From the NCBI GenBank assembly GCA_033557675.1, contig JAWQRM010000476.1:1-22279 (forward strand): DNA of 22,279 nucleotides. The letters are read 5' to 3'. Numbering within the stretch: the first letter of the stretch is position 1; every line of letters begins with the position of its first letter. This document shows positions 9,391-19,230 of this stretch, one piece after another. The notes beneath the pieces were generated by a model. That model saw nothing but the letters and a program-made list of their open reading frames with translations, had not been told where the DNA came from and did no database searches. This DNA comes from Coptodactyla brooksi (Eukaryota; Arthropoda; Insecta; Coleoptera; Scarabaeidae). Made by a program: the position numbers and the translations under genes.

Positions 9391-9800
9391 AAGTATTTGC
9401 TCGCTAGCAACTTGCAGTATCTAGAAACATTTTTTTCTGATTTTACTACGAACTTATTAAAATTATTAGAACTGTTTTTTTCTCCATCGACTCTCGAAGC
9501 CGATTAACTAAAAGCCTTGAAGTCCAACATAAGTCATGTAGTTTTCAAACTGATGCATACTTTTCTCCAATAAAACAATCCGCCTACCATTTTTTTAAAT
9601 TGTTTTCAAATGATAGATTCATCAAGTTTTTTATATCAAAAATGTATTTCACAATTGACACAGCTGAAACAGGTTTTGGTAAAATTATTTCTCGTGTAAA
9701 AGAATCACGCTTGTGGAACTAAGAAGCAAAATATGCGCAAAAGTTGAAAGAAAGTAGACTGCAAGTTACAAGTTACCACCAAAAAAACGTAAGAATGAAA
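9391..9800. other. Unassigned AT-rich DNA
   Basis: No coding similarity or repeat recognised. Confidence 0.4.
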
Positions 9801-9906
9801 AACGTATTTCATCGCTCCTGATGATGCTAATTTGATTAGCGAAACTTGCTTCGAGCAGTTATTTTTCTTTGTTACTAAGCGAATAGTTCCAAACCCACAA
9901 CTTTAC
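9801..9906 (+). mobile_element. Hammerhead-bearing repeat, copy B (3' part)
   Basis: The motif is followed by the conserved tail CTTTGTTACTAAG, GTTCCAAACCCACAACTTTA, shared with the copies at 16436, 17200 and 20525-20852. The 5' part present in the 2641-2850 copy is not seen here, and about 35 bp between the motif and the tail are deleted. Confidence 0.7.
9814..9856 (+). ncRNA. Hammerhead-like ribozyme motif, copy B (best preserved core)
   Basis: Stem I strand GCTC (9814-9817), core CTGATGA (9818-9824), one extra T, stem II GCTAAT-TTG-ATTAGC (9826-9840), GAAA (9841-9844), short stem III with cleavage triplet TTC (9850-9852), stem I strand GAGC (9853-9856). Both required core strings are intact. 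Stem III is weak (C against T at its second pair). The last stem II pair is T:A where other copies have C:G, a compensatory change. The extra T before stem II is not canonical. Confidence 0.62.
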
Positions 9907-10340
9907 TTTCCCTTAATGTTATAGCCACCTGGGATATATGAGATAGAATGAGAAAAATATTTTAATAACAATTACTATTATCCAAATCTATATCAATGGA
10001 CTTGCAAAATTATTTCTGCTTTAAATGTTTGTTTTCGTCTTCTTTTTTAAGGTCACATAGTGTAAGAACATTGCAAACAAAAGCAAATGCTGATTAAACG
10101 CATTGTCAGATGTTATTTTACACACAATCAGTCAAATCGATTGCTTAATAACGCAATTAGTCTAAAAGCAATGAACTAGATTGATTGTTCGTTTTGTTAA
10201 CGCAAATCAATCGACAAATAATGAGGTACTACAAAATACCTCGTTATTCTAAATCAATAAATGTCTATTGAATAAAAAAGAAAAGAAAACTATGTGACTT
10301 TTTTTTTAATTGTAACAATAATGTTCATGTATACTGTGCT
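9907..10340. other. Unassigned DNA with a short hairpin
   Basis: No coding similarity. A 12-bp stem with one G:T pair (AATAATGAGGTA, loop CTACAAAA, TACCTCGTTATT) sits at 10217-10248. Several ATCGATT or AATCAATCGA-like motifs occur at 10130-10215. Confidence 0.4.
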
Positions 10341-11644
10341 GTTGTTGTCTTGCACGTGAGTTCAATTCGTTCGTGTTTTATTTTATTTAAGTGTGGCATG
10401 TACCCTATCTGTTCGTCTGGATATGACCTTATAAAAACTGTTGAATATTTGATACCACCGCGTTGTATCGATTATTCTGTAGGAAAGCGAACGTTGTATT
10501 GGCCGTTGCTTCTAGTTTTGACGTTCAAGAAAAATGTTCGTGTTTTTAAAGGTGCGTCTACAAGAAAGGCATGTGCTCCTAATATGTCTCACCAAGTATA
10601 AGCGCACCTTTACTAATTACGATATTTTATGTTAGATTGACTATTTATTGATTAGTGCATTCTATACTTCTTGTTATTTGGCGTGTTAATATCTAGATTC
10701 TAAGCTAGAAAAAGAAAACGCTTATGGTTAAACGTTAGGATAGAAAAAAAAAACATAGAGATACCCACAATAAATAATTTGATATATTTTAGAGATACTG
10801 TCCCTAATGTTCGTGTATGTTCGCTTTAGGTTTATATCCTTTATTCGGGTAAAGTGGCAGTCGATTGTAATGGTTTTTGTGATCTCTTCTCTACTATTTT
10901 TATACTTTGAGTTGAATCATCTGTTTGATTTTGTCATTTTTTTACATATTTTGGATTTTCGGGTTTTCAGTTCGTCATTTGTTTATATATACAGAACGGA
11001 ATCGTCTTGGCATAAAAAAAACATTCAACAACAAAATATTGCTTAATATTACATTAATATCTTGGGATCATAAAAATTTGGTTAAACACATTTTCTAAAC
11101 AAGCTGGTCGAACAGAACATCAGACAATGGCCAGAATAATTAAACTAAAATTGTAGAAGATGTATATTAAACATAGACTGAACTGTGCTTTATATTTAAC
11201 TCTAGCTTGTTAAATATAAAGCGAACTGTGTACTTCTCTAGATTTATTCAGCAACAACTTATAGATTGTAATTGAAATTTAGGATTATAGAGTTTAGGAA
11301 CGGTAAAATATTTCGAAAATGAATTATTTTTGGGAAAGTATTTCAGATAAAAGTTGTAGATTGTAGTTGTAGTTGTAGGTGTAGATAGCAATATATTTTG
11401 CAGTGTTCAAAATATCATTGGATGGTAACATTTTCTAGGTCATATCAAGGTCACATTGGATTCGTTAATATACTTGATATTTGAGTTCCACATGAATTGA
11501 AACAGATTCAGTTAACACAATGTATCAACATCTGCGATTTACAAGTGTAATGAAAATAATCTATTTCTGAAACAAATGATAATCGGTCATGAGAGGTGGA
11601 TTATTTATAATACATCAATAAAAAGAAACTTTCTTTTCTTTAAA
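10341..11644. other. Unassigned DNA with two hairpins and weak open frames
   Basis: Open frames at 10350-10601 and 10807-11046 (plus) resemble nothing I know; the second is hydrophobic only because it is T-rich. A 10-bp inverted pair TAAAGGTGCG and CGCACCTTTA (10547-10556, 10603-10612) spans 46 bp. A short GTTGTA-rich run lies at 11353-11384. A better defined hairpin at 11180-11230 is listed separately. Confidence 0.4.
11180..11230. repeat. Hairpin flanked by an 8-bp direct repeat
   Basis: A perfect 14-bp stem (GCTTTATATTTAAC at 11187-11200, its complement at 11209-11222, loop of 8) is bracketed by the direct repeat GAACTGTG at 11180-11187 and 11223-11230. The first repeat overlaps the stem by one base. 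It resembles a tiny fold-back insertion with a target duplication. Confidence 0.8.
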
Positions 11645-12060
11645 ACAAACCAGTACAACGAATATCAAAAGCTGAATTGAATCAAAAGATGACCACACTG
11701 TTAATTTGATGATGCCAAACAATTAATTCATATGTGTACTATAAACAACTAATCGAATTAAACGAAGCAATCAAATAAAAACGTCCAAAATTGGCAAATC
11801 GTATTTTACCATGACAACATCTTTCGTGACTCGTCAAAAATTGAAAAGATGGAGCTTGGTTGGAAAGTGATGTCACATCCACCAGCTATCCCTTACCTTG
11901 CACCATTAAATTACCATTTATTTCGATCTTTGCAAAACTCCTTCAATGAAACAACTTTCAACGATGATGATGATGATGTCAGAAATGGCACTTGCCTCAA
12001 CTTTCTTCTCATAAGGACCAGATGTTCTATCAGCGTGGAATCATGAAGTTGACGAAAAAA
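11645..12060 (+). pseudogene. Mariner transposase C-terminal remnant
   Basis: Blocks in order: RISKAELNQK (about 11662), VYYKQLIELNEAIK, stop, KRPKLANR (11734-11802), then after a frameshift VFYHDN (about 11802-11819), WKVMSHPPAIPYLAPLNYHLF (11861-11922), SLQNSFNETTFNDDDDDV. These match mariner transposase around its second and third catalytic residues (usual forms HHDNA.PH and PHPP.SPDLAP.DYHLF). The second Asp is kept in YHDN; the third, in AP.DYHLF, reads Asn (APLNYHLF), and the spacing is 31 residues, not 34. The GAT run at 11963-11978 encodes the Asp stretch. Inactive. Its right border touches a minus-strand LINE tail. Confidence 0.85.
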
Positions 12061-12065
12061 TATTG

Positions 12066-12480
12066 AGAGTATTTCAACTGTATGCGTTTCTTTTCCTTAT
12101 TATTTTGTGGATCTATTCCAAGCCTGAATCCTCCAGCGCCTGCTTTCTTTATTAATGTATATTTATCTCTCACTCCCTTTTTTTCAGGTTAGCGTATGCT
12201 TTATTCTGGCAACATTCTGTTTTTCTATTTGCATAACCATTTCCACCAAAAAATTATCTTCATTTTTATTCGAACCAACTTTTTGCTTTCCTTTATTTTA
12301 CTTTTTGTTTTCCCATTTTAGTTCCTACGGTTTTATTTATTCGAGGATTCTATATCACGATGTCTCTTGATTTAGTCTTAAATTCCATTTGATATATCCA
12401 TTGTGCATCTTTTCTAATTCATTCTGCTGCTGTCAATATCATATTTCTGCTCCATAAAGTAGAATTCCCTTAACTATAGG
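12066..12480 (-). pseudogene. LINE ORF2 C-terminal remnant (different family)
   Basis: The minus strand from about 12480 reads VLKPIVKGILLYGAEI, then after a stop QQQNELEKMHNGYIKW, NLRLNQETSRYRI (to about 12350). This fits the post-RT segment of R1/jockey-like insect LINEs, usually ...VLLYGAEIWGW....ELE..Q..YLRWVLGLD.ETPGYIV. Lower down (12300-12100) the same strand is lysine-rich with AGAGGFRLGIDPQ-like residues that could be the family's tail, but this is weaker. The plus-strand frame at 12155-12370 is its hydrophobic antisense shadow. Non-functional, with stops throughout. Confidence 0.62.
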
Positions 12481-13022
12481 CTTTAAGAACATGGTTCGCG
12501 ACTTGATAGTATTAAATTTCTATAAATTAAATTCCTTCTTGTTCAGCTCTTCAGTAAAGTTTTAGTGTTGGTTTGTTTTTACAGGTGAATATGCAATCTA
12601 TTGTTCTAACATTGTTCCTTTCGGTTTCAGCTTGTTTTGTTAGCCCAGTGACGTTGCTGCTTGGCTGTCTGTTCATATTCGTTTAATATTCTATAAATCG
12701 TAAACTCTTCAAACTCTAAAAGTAACAATTTGAACCTGTCATATCATCGCAGTAAATTCAGAAATTATACGTACATCTTACCTGTCATATTTGTTGTTTC
12801 GGAAATACGAGTAGATGTTTTCTCACCTGGGAAATCAACCCGCATTTCCTTATGAATAATTATTTCAGGTAACGTTTCACGTCAAGCGAAAAATAATCTC
12901 GCCTCCGATGACGTATTTTTTTTTTGTATTCAACCGTCAAGTGTTAACTAAATCTCGCCAACGGTTAAAAAGTTATCAAGCTTTTTTTTATATAGCTCAA
13001 TAATTGTCACCCTGTGTGAAAA
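12481..13022. other. Unassigned DNA between LINE remnant and satellite
   Basis: The first 150 bp may continue the minus-strand LINE remnant, but I cannot align it. The rest shows nothing recognisable. Confidence 0.4.
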
Positions 13023-14910
13023 GATCGATGTGCTCTTGACTTGACATTGAAAACCCACTTCCAAGCTCAAATTTTCGAACTTCACTAAAGATATCACTTT
13101 ATCAATAAACACTGTAACTTTCCTAACACATTTTCTATCAAATTCTTCATTTTTGAGATATTCAAACATTCCAAAGCTACGTTTATATATGGTAAAACCC
13201 ATTGAGTCATTGATATACACTTAAACTCTAGTCCTGTCATTACTTTGGGGTTATTTATTTTCGTAATTAAAAAATACAATTAAAGAAATCTTTGTGATCT
13301 TGACTTGACAATGAAATCACACTTTCAAGGTCAAGTTTTTCATGCCTCGAAATATATATTGCTAAGTGAACTGAAACTTTGCATAAATCATTTTCTATCA
13401 AGTTCTCCATTTTATAGATATAAACAGAAGTATTCTGGTTAAAGTGTTTGTTAGTTTTAGTTTTAGTAACAACGAGACCACAGATCTCCGTTTTCTCAAA
13501 CACAAAACTTAATTAATTAAGTTTCTAAATAATAGTCTTTCATTTGAATCGTAATTGGCTTTCGATGCATATACTGACTTTTTTACTGAACAACTTTGTT
13601 TTAATCACTTCTCAAAGCTACCTTTAAATATCTATTAGCGTCATTGATACAGTTAAAAAAATCAATGTGATCTTGGCTTTCTAACATTTTTAAATAAGAT
13701 TTTCCTAAAGCATTTTTATAAAATTGTTCCTTTTGGAGATATTTGAACATTACGGTGATTAAATATGACAAATCTGTTTACTTTTGATATATGCTAAAAT
13801 TCTAGCCCTCACATTATTTTATTATTACTTATCTAAATAATTAAAAAATGCAATTGACAAACATCCATGCGGTCTTGCTTTGACATTGCAAAATGCACTC
13901 CCAAGAGCAACTTTTTAACACCACTGAATACACCTTTAAATATACTGCAACCTTTTCCAAAGCATTATCTATAAAAATTTTTCATTTTCGAGATATTTAA
14001 CATTTTTTAATTAATTGCTAAAAGTTCTTAAATATTAACCCTATATTTGAGTCATCGTTGACCTTCGATACACGTATTGATTTTCTATTTAAATAATTTT
14101 TTTTAAGTCTACGATTAGATTCTAGCCCTATAATAGTTTTATAATTATCTATCTCACTAATTGGAAATGGAATTACGCTTGACATTGAAAATCCACTCCC
14201 AAAGACAACATTTTTAATACTTCAATAAATACTCACTAAATCAATAAACACATTTTAAGATATTTGATTACTCCAATGTTACGTTCAAATATGAAAAAAA
14301 TCCGTTGACCTTTGAGTGGGTGGATCTAAACTCTAGTCTTCTCATTTTTTTATAGTTTCTTTCATTAATGAAAAAAAAAATACATGTGATCTTGACTTGA
14401 TATTGAAAACCCACTCCCAAGATCAAATGTTTTAACACTTTTAAATATATGTCTAAATATACTATTACTTTTCCCAACGCCTGTTGGGTCATTCTTCATT
14501 CTTAATTTTCGAGAAACTCCATACATTTAATTAATTCTTAACACTTTCTATACGTTATTCGTTCACTTGAATCATTATTCATCTTCGGTACAATTGTATT
14601 TAAAAAATGCTATTAAAGAAAATCTATGTGAACTTGATTTGGCATTAAAAACCTGCTCACAATGTCAAATATTTAGTACCATTAAATATATTGCAAAACC
14701 ATATTATAATTCTTCATTTTCTGGTTATATAATCATTTCAAAGTTACCTTATAACGTCAAAAAATCATTGAACTTTGAGTCAAGTCTTAAGGTTTTTATA
14801 TCTCTTGCCTTTAAAAATCCATAACCAAAGTGAAATTTTTATCACCAATAAATACATCACCAAATATTCTCCACCTTTTGCTGAGCATTTGCTGTATTTT
14901 CGAGGTATAG
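13023..14910 (+). repeat. Diverged tandem array, about eight monomers of 170-370 bp
   Basis: A unit opening with GTGATCTTGACTTGACATTG recurs at about 13029, 13293, 13667, 13869, 14171, 14386, 14628 and (decayed) 14799. Each unit carries the same ordered blocks: AAACCCACTCCCAAGATCAA, then AACACTT.TAAATAT, CATTTTCTATCAAATTCTTC, TTTTGAGATATTTGAACATT, and near the end CTTTGATATACA, AACTCTAGTCCTGTCATT and AATTAAAAAATACAATTAAAG. Unit spacing is irregular (264, 374, 202, 302, 215, 242, 171) because of indels; the second unit has an insertion with the 20-bp palindrome at 13505-13524. All units share orientation. The open frames inside (for example 12948-13220, 14268-14492, 14567-14824) follow the repeat and are not genes. 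It looks like an old, short satellite block. Confidence 0.85.
13505..13524. repeat. Perfect 20-bp palindrome inside the second monomer
   Basis: AAACTTAATTAATTAAGTTT is its own reverse complement. It lies in the extra sequence that makes the second monomer longer than the others. Confidence 0.9.
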
Positions 14911-15950
14911 GCTTTTCAGGCACACGGCATATACAAATTTATACGCTTAGTTCACTCAACTCGGAAAGGCAATATTAGCAAATACCCTCTTCAAATTCCC
15001 TTGTCGAAATAACGTATTGTTCGGCGATTGTGCGATACGTGAGGTGAATGAATGAATTGCGAATGTGCTAGTCATCCCAATAAAGATCGATGTATATTTT
15101 GACTTCTATACAGAGTTCGGCAAATGTATTGGAACACGAGATTTCTCCTGAAACTACCAATTGAAGTTAAATTATGTATTCTTCTTGATAATGTACTTTG
15201 ATTTTCAACAGTTATATTATCATCAGCTTTCTTTCGTGAATTAGTACTGAATTAGTGCAGTATTTTTCTGAATAATTTTCTTAATAATTTCATTCATTTA
15301 AGGATTTATCCAACTTGAGTTTAGAAATATTTCATAGTAATTTCTTTTACGTTCATTATGAAATCGTTAATATTTGACTGTTTATAATTGAATTTCTAAT
15401 TATATTCGTGAAATATATGGGTTTTAGATTATTTGTTCTCATTTTTGTCATTGATAGACTGAAGAGGAAGCATATTGAACTACCACTAGAGTGTTCTCTA
15501 GAAAAATTTTCTAGACATCTTTCTTTGGACTTATTTAAAGTCTATATAGTACATAGGGCCAAACTTTAATCATTAGAAGAATCACAAGATCGTATTCAGA
15601 TCTCTTCAAGAAATATCTCCAAAAGTTATTCAAAAATTCCTTGGGGCTCCTCGTTGGTTGATTGGGATATTATCAAACAGCTGAAGGTTTTCTTGAAATT
15701 TTGTTGTAATTATCCACTTTTTTATGCCACTTTTTTATGTTAAAAAGGACGTTGATTTACCCAAATTAAAATTATTAAAATTAAAATTTAATTTAAATTA
15801 AAATTTGAATTATGATGTAATATTGATAAAACCACAAATCGTCACCAAACCTTGTACATATTATTGGAATCTCTACAAAATGGATTTAAAATACTTTGTT
15901 ATAACAACAATTTTTTAAAAATGTAGGCTAAATATCACTGAATTAACATA
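14911..15950. other. Unassigned AT-rich DNA, possible transposon scraps
   Basis: Around 15112-15135 the sequence ACAGAGTTCGGCAAATGTAT resembles the general look of Tc1-like ends, without a matching second end. A frame near 15640-15720 (WGSSLVDWDIIKQLKVFLKF) faintly recalls hAT transposases. Neither is strong enough to annotate. Positions 15765-15810 are a run of AT palindromes. Confidence 0.35.
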
Positions 15951-16026
15951 CACAGTATGGAAATTAAATAATGAGAATTTTAATTTAAATCATAGAACAC
16001 GTACCGCCATCTATCGAACATATATA
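15951..16026 (+). mobile_element. Solo left end of the same mariner family
   Basis: Starting with CACAGTATGG after a TA dinucleotide, this is nearly identical to the first 75 bp of the element at 4236 (ATTAAATAATGAGAATTTTA, CATAGAACACGT, GCCATCTATCGAA). Similarity stops at 16020-16026 in a TATATATA run. No right end is found downstream, so the remainder was lost. Confidence 0.85.
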
Positions 16027-16435
16027 TATTGTTAGAAAGATACAAGTCACCTCTTTCGAACGCACCCAAGCTCATGGTAATCATGGTAATAAAATTCATA
16101 TACAATAATAATAATGATTAGAAAAACAAATCAATATTTTGTTTGATAACCTTTCTGTTTTAAAACATTACCTTTACATAGATAAATATTCTTTAAGGCC
16201 TTCTTGTAAACCATTTATGTTTTCTTATGTTAAAGCCCAATTTAAGTACCAAAGGTGTATTTTAGTTAAGGTACGAAGCAGGCGTTCTATAATTTTAGGA
16301 CAGTTGTATAACATTCTTATGAATTCCCTGTTATTCGATGGATGTTTCGTCCAGATACGAAATTAAGTAATTAATTACTCCTTATTAACTTTTTAACTAT
16401 CGCAGTCGTCAATAGGTGACTTCATTGAGGACCTC
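16027..16435. other. Unassigned DNA
   Basis: An open frame at 16139-16366 (plus) has no recognisable similarity. A small direct repeat CATGGTAAT occurs twice at 16074-16091. Confidence 0.4.
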
Positions 16436-16565
16436 TTGTCTCTGGTTGCTCCCGATGATGCTGATGACATAGTCAGCGAGCAGTTAATTTCCTGATTTGG
16501 TTAAATGGTGACATTTGCTTAATTTTACTCCAAAACCAAAGATTCCAAACCCACAATTTACTAAA
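16436..16565 (+). mobile_element. Hammerhead-bearing repeat, copy C (most diverged)
   Basis: Recognised by the motif remnant followed by the family tail (GTGACATTTG, ACCAAAGATTCC, CAAACCCACAATTTA). The catalytic 3' strand of the motif is lost. Confidence 0.6.
16448..16481 (+). ncRNA. Hammerhead-like motif remnant, copy C (GAAA strand deleted)
   Basis: GCTC, CCGATGA (U4 to C), extra T, stem II GCTGA with TCAGC, and then directly GAGC: the 12 nt that would hold GAAA, stem III and the cleavage site are missing. Stem II keeps pairing through a G:C where other copies have A:T. Confidence 0.5.
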
Positions 16566-17199
16566 AGAAAAAAATCGCTTCTGAACTGATAACTTTATAT
16601 AAACAGTTGGTATGTAAGCCCAAAGTTAGCAATACATTTAGACAAACGTAACACTAGCTTAGGTAGCACAGTAAAAAGAAACAGAAAACACTTTCTTCAA
16701 ATTACTACAAAAATCTAAAAAGAAGAAACTGTACTCAAGATTTGTAATTAATTGTAAAAGTTATAAAGATGTTATAAGAGATGTTATCTACTTTTCATGA
16801 TAAACATCCTCAAGTGATAAAATTAGTGCTACCAACCAACCAAATCAAAAACCAAACTGCATTTTAAATTGTACACTAAATATGAGGATAGTAGATAAGG
16901 CAGCCGTGCAATTATCTATATAAGCACAGTTAATGTTTATTTGTCTTTATATAAGCACTTTGGTGTCCATTCTGGACACCAAAGGGAGACAAGTTGGTTT
17001 CAAACTTCTCCACGCTAGAAAAACATTAATTTTTTTTATATAATTGAATTAATTGTTTTGTACTAAAACTAACATCTCAACCACAGCAACACTGTTTTTA
17101 TACCCGACATATGTTTCGGTTTTCTCATAAATGTTCTTCCGGAGAATAATTCATTTTCCTCAATGAATGATGTTTTGAACTCTAAAAAGTAAACAAAAC
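16566..17199. other. Unassigned DNA with one perfect hairpin
   Basis: No coding similarity recognised. Contains ATATAAGCAC twice (about 16919 and 16950) and the hairpin at 16958-16984. Confidence 0.4.
16958..16984. repeat. Perfect 12-bp hairpin
   Basis: CTTTGGTGTCCA, loop TTC, TGGACACCAAAG. More G+C-rich than its surroundings. No T-run or neighbouring gene gives it a role. Confidence 0.9.
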
Positions 17200-17330
17200 A
17201 TTGTCTTCCATCACTCATGATGATGCTAACTTGATTAGCGAAACGCGCGTCGAGCATAAACTTTTCGATTTTGGTATAGTGGTGGCATTGTTTAACTTTG
17301 TTACTAAGCCGAAGGTTAAAAATTCCGCAA
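17200..17330 (+). mobile_element. Hammerhead-bearing repeat, copy D
   Basis: The motif is followed by the full tail region (TTTTCGATTTTGGTATAGTG, CTTTGTTACTAAGCCGAAGG). The tail end is degraded (AAAAATTCCGCAAG) and the 5' part seen at 2641-2850 is not recognised. Open frames on both strands at 17069-17386 cross it and are not genes. Confidence 0.7.
17213..17255 (+). ncRNA. Hammerhead-like ribozyme motif, copy D
   Basis: ACTC, ATGATGA (C3 to A), extra T, stem II GCTAAC-TTG-ATTAGC with one C/A mismatch at the loop, GAAA (17240-17243), then CGCGCGTC giving a 3-bp stem III (ACG with CGT) and a GTC cleavage triplet, and GAGC. Best stem III and cleavage site of the six, but C3 is wrong. Confidence 0.6.
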
Positions 17331-18669
17331 GTTACATGTCTAGTGTTCTTTGCCCGATATTTATCGAACACGAAAGTGTGCTATGATGTCTTGCTTAGTA
17401 AATTTTATATTAATTGAGTTAAGCTAACACTTAATTAAAAGCCAAAATTGAACTTACATTGTCCAATTTTGTACTTTCTACTAAATTTAATCGCATTAAA
17501 TGATGTTGAAATTTTAATATTTTCAACAATTTCAGTAAATTTTGCTTTGAATAATATGTTGAATAAAAAGCTTTCTTAACAAATCAAGATAAGTTAATAT
17601 TTTGCTTGCTAACGCAAGACCACACAGATGCTTTTAAGATTTGCATAATTATGTTTGTATTGATAATAAATGCTAGTGTTATATTACTCCAATATAATCC
17701 AAATATTCCTATGTCGTAATGTTGAACGAAAAATAACCCCATAAAACATGCAAAAGCAAACAATTTATAGCAAAAGTGGTATTTATGGCAGCCGTAGAAA
17801 GACTTCGTTGTGATCTACATCGAAAGAAGTCTTTTGATGTGAAAATTGGCATACTGCCTTTTATTTATCAAGAGGCAGCTTAAAGAAACTCCAAAAATAG
17901 GTATTTAGGAACATTCATAACAATGCATGTTGTCTCTTACCTCAGCAGTGTGTAAGAAAATGTTTCTTGGAAATATAACACCAGCAATCAAGTCTAAATT
18001 TCTATATTGAAGTTTCTAGATTGTTTTATTAAACTAAAATCAAACTTTTATTAAACTTGCATTATCTTCAACACATGCCAACCAATTTTTGGGAAGGTTA
18101 TGACCAGAAATAGAATTTGATGGTCTTTATTGTTTTACGCTTTATTAGACCTTTGATGTTTCATGGTCTCTTTGGATGATTTTCAAGAACGTCTTAACTT
18201 CTTTTAGAAGTTATTTTGACTTCGAACATGCCTCCAACGAACTCCCCAGTAAACACCATCTTCATCTTAGTGTTGAAAGCATCATGCATTCATTGTTGAT
18301 TACGTTTTTTAAAATGTACACTTTATATGCTTGATAATTAAGGACCTAATTGTAAGATTATTAAATTAACTTGCAACCGACATATGATTTTTTCATTCAT
18401 ATTGTTCCTTATTAATAGATATCCAGAACTAGGGTTTGGATAGTCTAATTATCTGTGACCTGAAGTTTGCCAAGATCTCCGTTGGCTCAAACAAAAAAAA
18501 ACTTTTGTAAATAACAAAAAACGCTTCCATCCTTATTCCACAAGAGACAGCTACTAAAAAATGAACATAAAAATAGGAACCTGCACAATTATCAAAAGGG
18601 GTTTTTTTACAGGTCTCCCTACAATCAACTCCGCAACCAGCCACCTATAAAATTTACACAAACTCGTTG
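17331..18669. other. Unassigned DNA
   Basis: About 1.3 kb without recognisable coding similarity. A 9-bp inverted pair AAAGACTTC and GAAGTCTTT (about 17798-17838) is present. The minus-strand frame at 18429-18644 starts with a Cys-rich run (MAGCGVDCRETC) but then becomes low-complexity and matches nothing I know. Confidence 0.4.
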
Positions 18670-19230
18670 ATGTAATGAACGCCGTGATAAAAATTCCGCC
18701 TCATGCGTTTTCCAAAGTGTCCCCTAATTGTAAATACAATTTCGTGCTGTTTTTTGCTCGCTTCGGCCCCTTGTTTACATTACGTACTCACCATTTTTTT
18801 AGCCACATATCGCAAATGCTCGGGAAGATCGTGTTTGCTGATCAATATGGTTTCAGAGGGAGCTATTGTTTCGGGAATGAACTTTGGAAACGAAACATTT
18901 TTACATTTTTTAAATCACTGTTTAATTTCTAAAAAGTCTATCCGAAAATAACACCGAATAATACAAAATATTTGCCAGTACATTTATCAAAAACTATTTA
19001 ATGAATAATAATGAAATTACTTCCAGTTTATCTCCGCGTCGCTAATTACATGAATTGTTTATTACGTGACGTGAAATTACCAATTATGGGTAATTTTCAG
19101 CTGCGTTTATCATCGGATCATACACAATGTGTAACACTCTAGATAATTACACAAATTCCTGAATGAAACGACCCCGCATAAGTGACATTTCAGCTGACAG
19201 CGACACTGTGTCGAATTTAATTTTTCAGTT
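18670..19230. promoter_or_regulatory. Candidate non-coding regulatory block
   Basis: This stretch is less AT-rich and less repeat-like than the rest and is dense in motifs typical of insect enhancers: forkhead-like GTAAATA and TTGTTTAC (18728-18780), homeodomain cores GCTAATTAC, TTTATTACG and GATAATTAC (19040-19150), a CRE-like TGACGTGA, two CAGCTG E-boxes (19098-19103, 19191-19196), and an 8-bp inverted pair AAATTACC and GGTAATTT (19074-19081, 19089-19096). Overlapping open frames at 18675-18951 in two frames have no protein similarity. This is inference from motif density, which AT-rich DNA can produce by chance. Confidence 0.2.

Noticed and set aside
10217..10248. microRNA-like hairpin with a TGAGGTA string recalling let-7
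   Set aside because: The stem is only 12 bp with an 8-base loop, too short for a microRNA precursor, and the sequence departs from let-7 after seven bases.
10807..11046. Hydrophobic 79-residue frame
   Set aside because: T-rich sequence gives Phe/Ile/Val by composition alone; no motif, conserved start context or partner supports a gene.
12155..12370. Hydrophobic open frame resembling a small membrane protein
   Set aside because: It is antisense to a LINE remnant; the Phe/Leu/Ser richness comes from the T-rich strand.
12948..14824. Several open frames of 74-90 residues in a row
   Set aside because: They coincide with monomers of the satellite-like array and share repeated residues for that reason.
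13023..14910. CRISPR-like regular repeats
   Set aside because: Units are 170-370 bp, diverged throughout, with no short identical repeats separated by unique spacers, and the context is eukaryotic.
15112..15135. Tc1-like terminal sequence
   Set aside because: Only one end is seen and the resemblance is general; no inverted partner within the window.
15640..15720. hAT transposase-like residues
   Set aside because: The similarity is a few generic residues in one frame with no neighbouring blocks, no terminal repeats and no 8-bp duplication.
17069..17386. Overlapping open frames on both strands
   Set aside because: They read through the hammerhead-bearing repeat in both senses and resemble no protein.
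18429..18644. Cys-rich start (MAGCGVDCRETC) suggesting a small secreted peptide
   Set aside because: No signal peptide, no regular Cys spacing after the first twelve residues, and low-complexity continuation.
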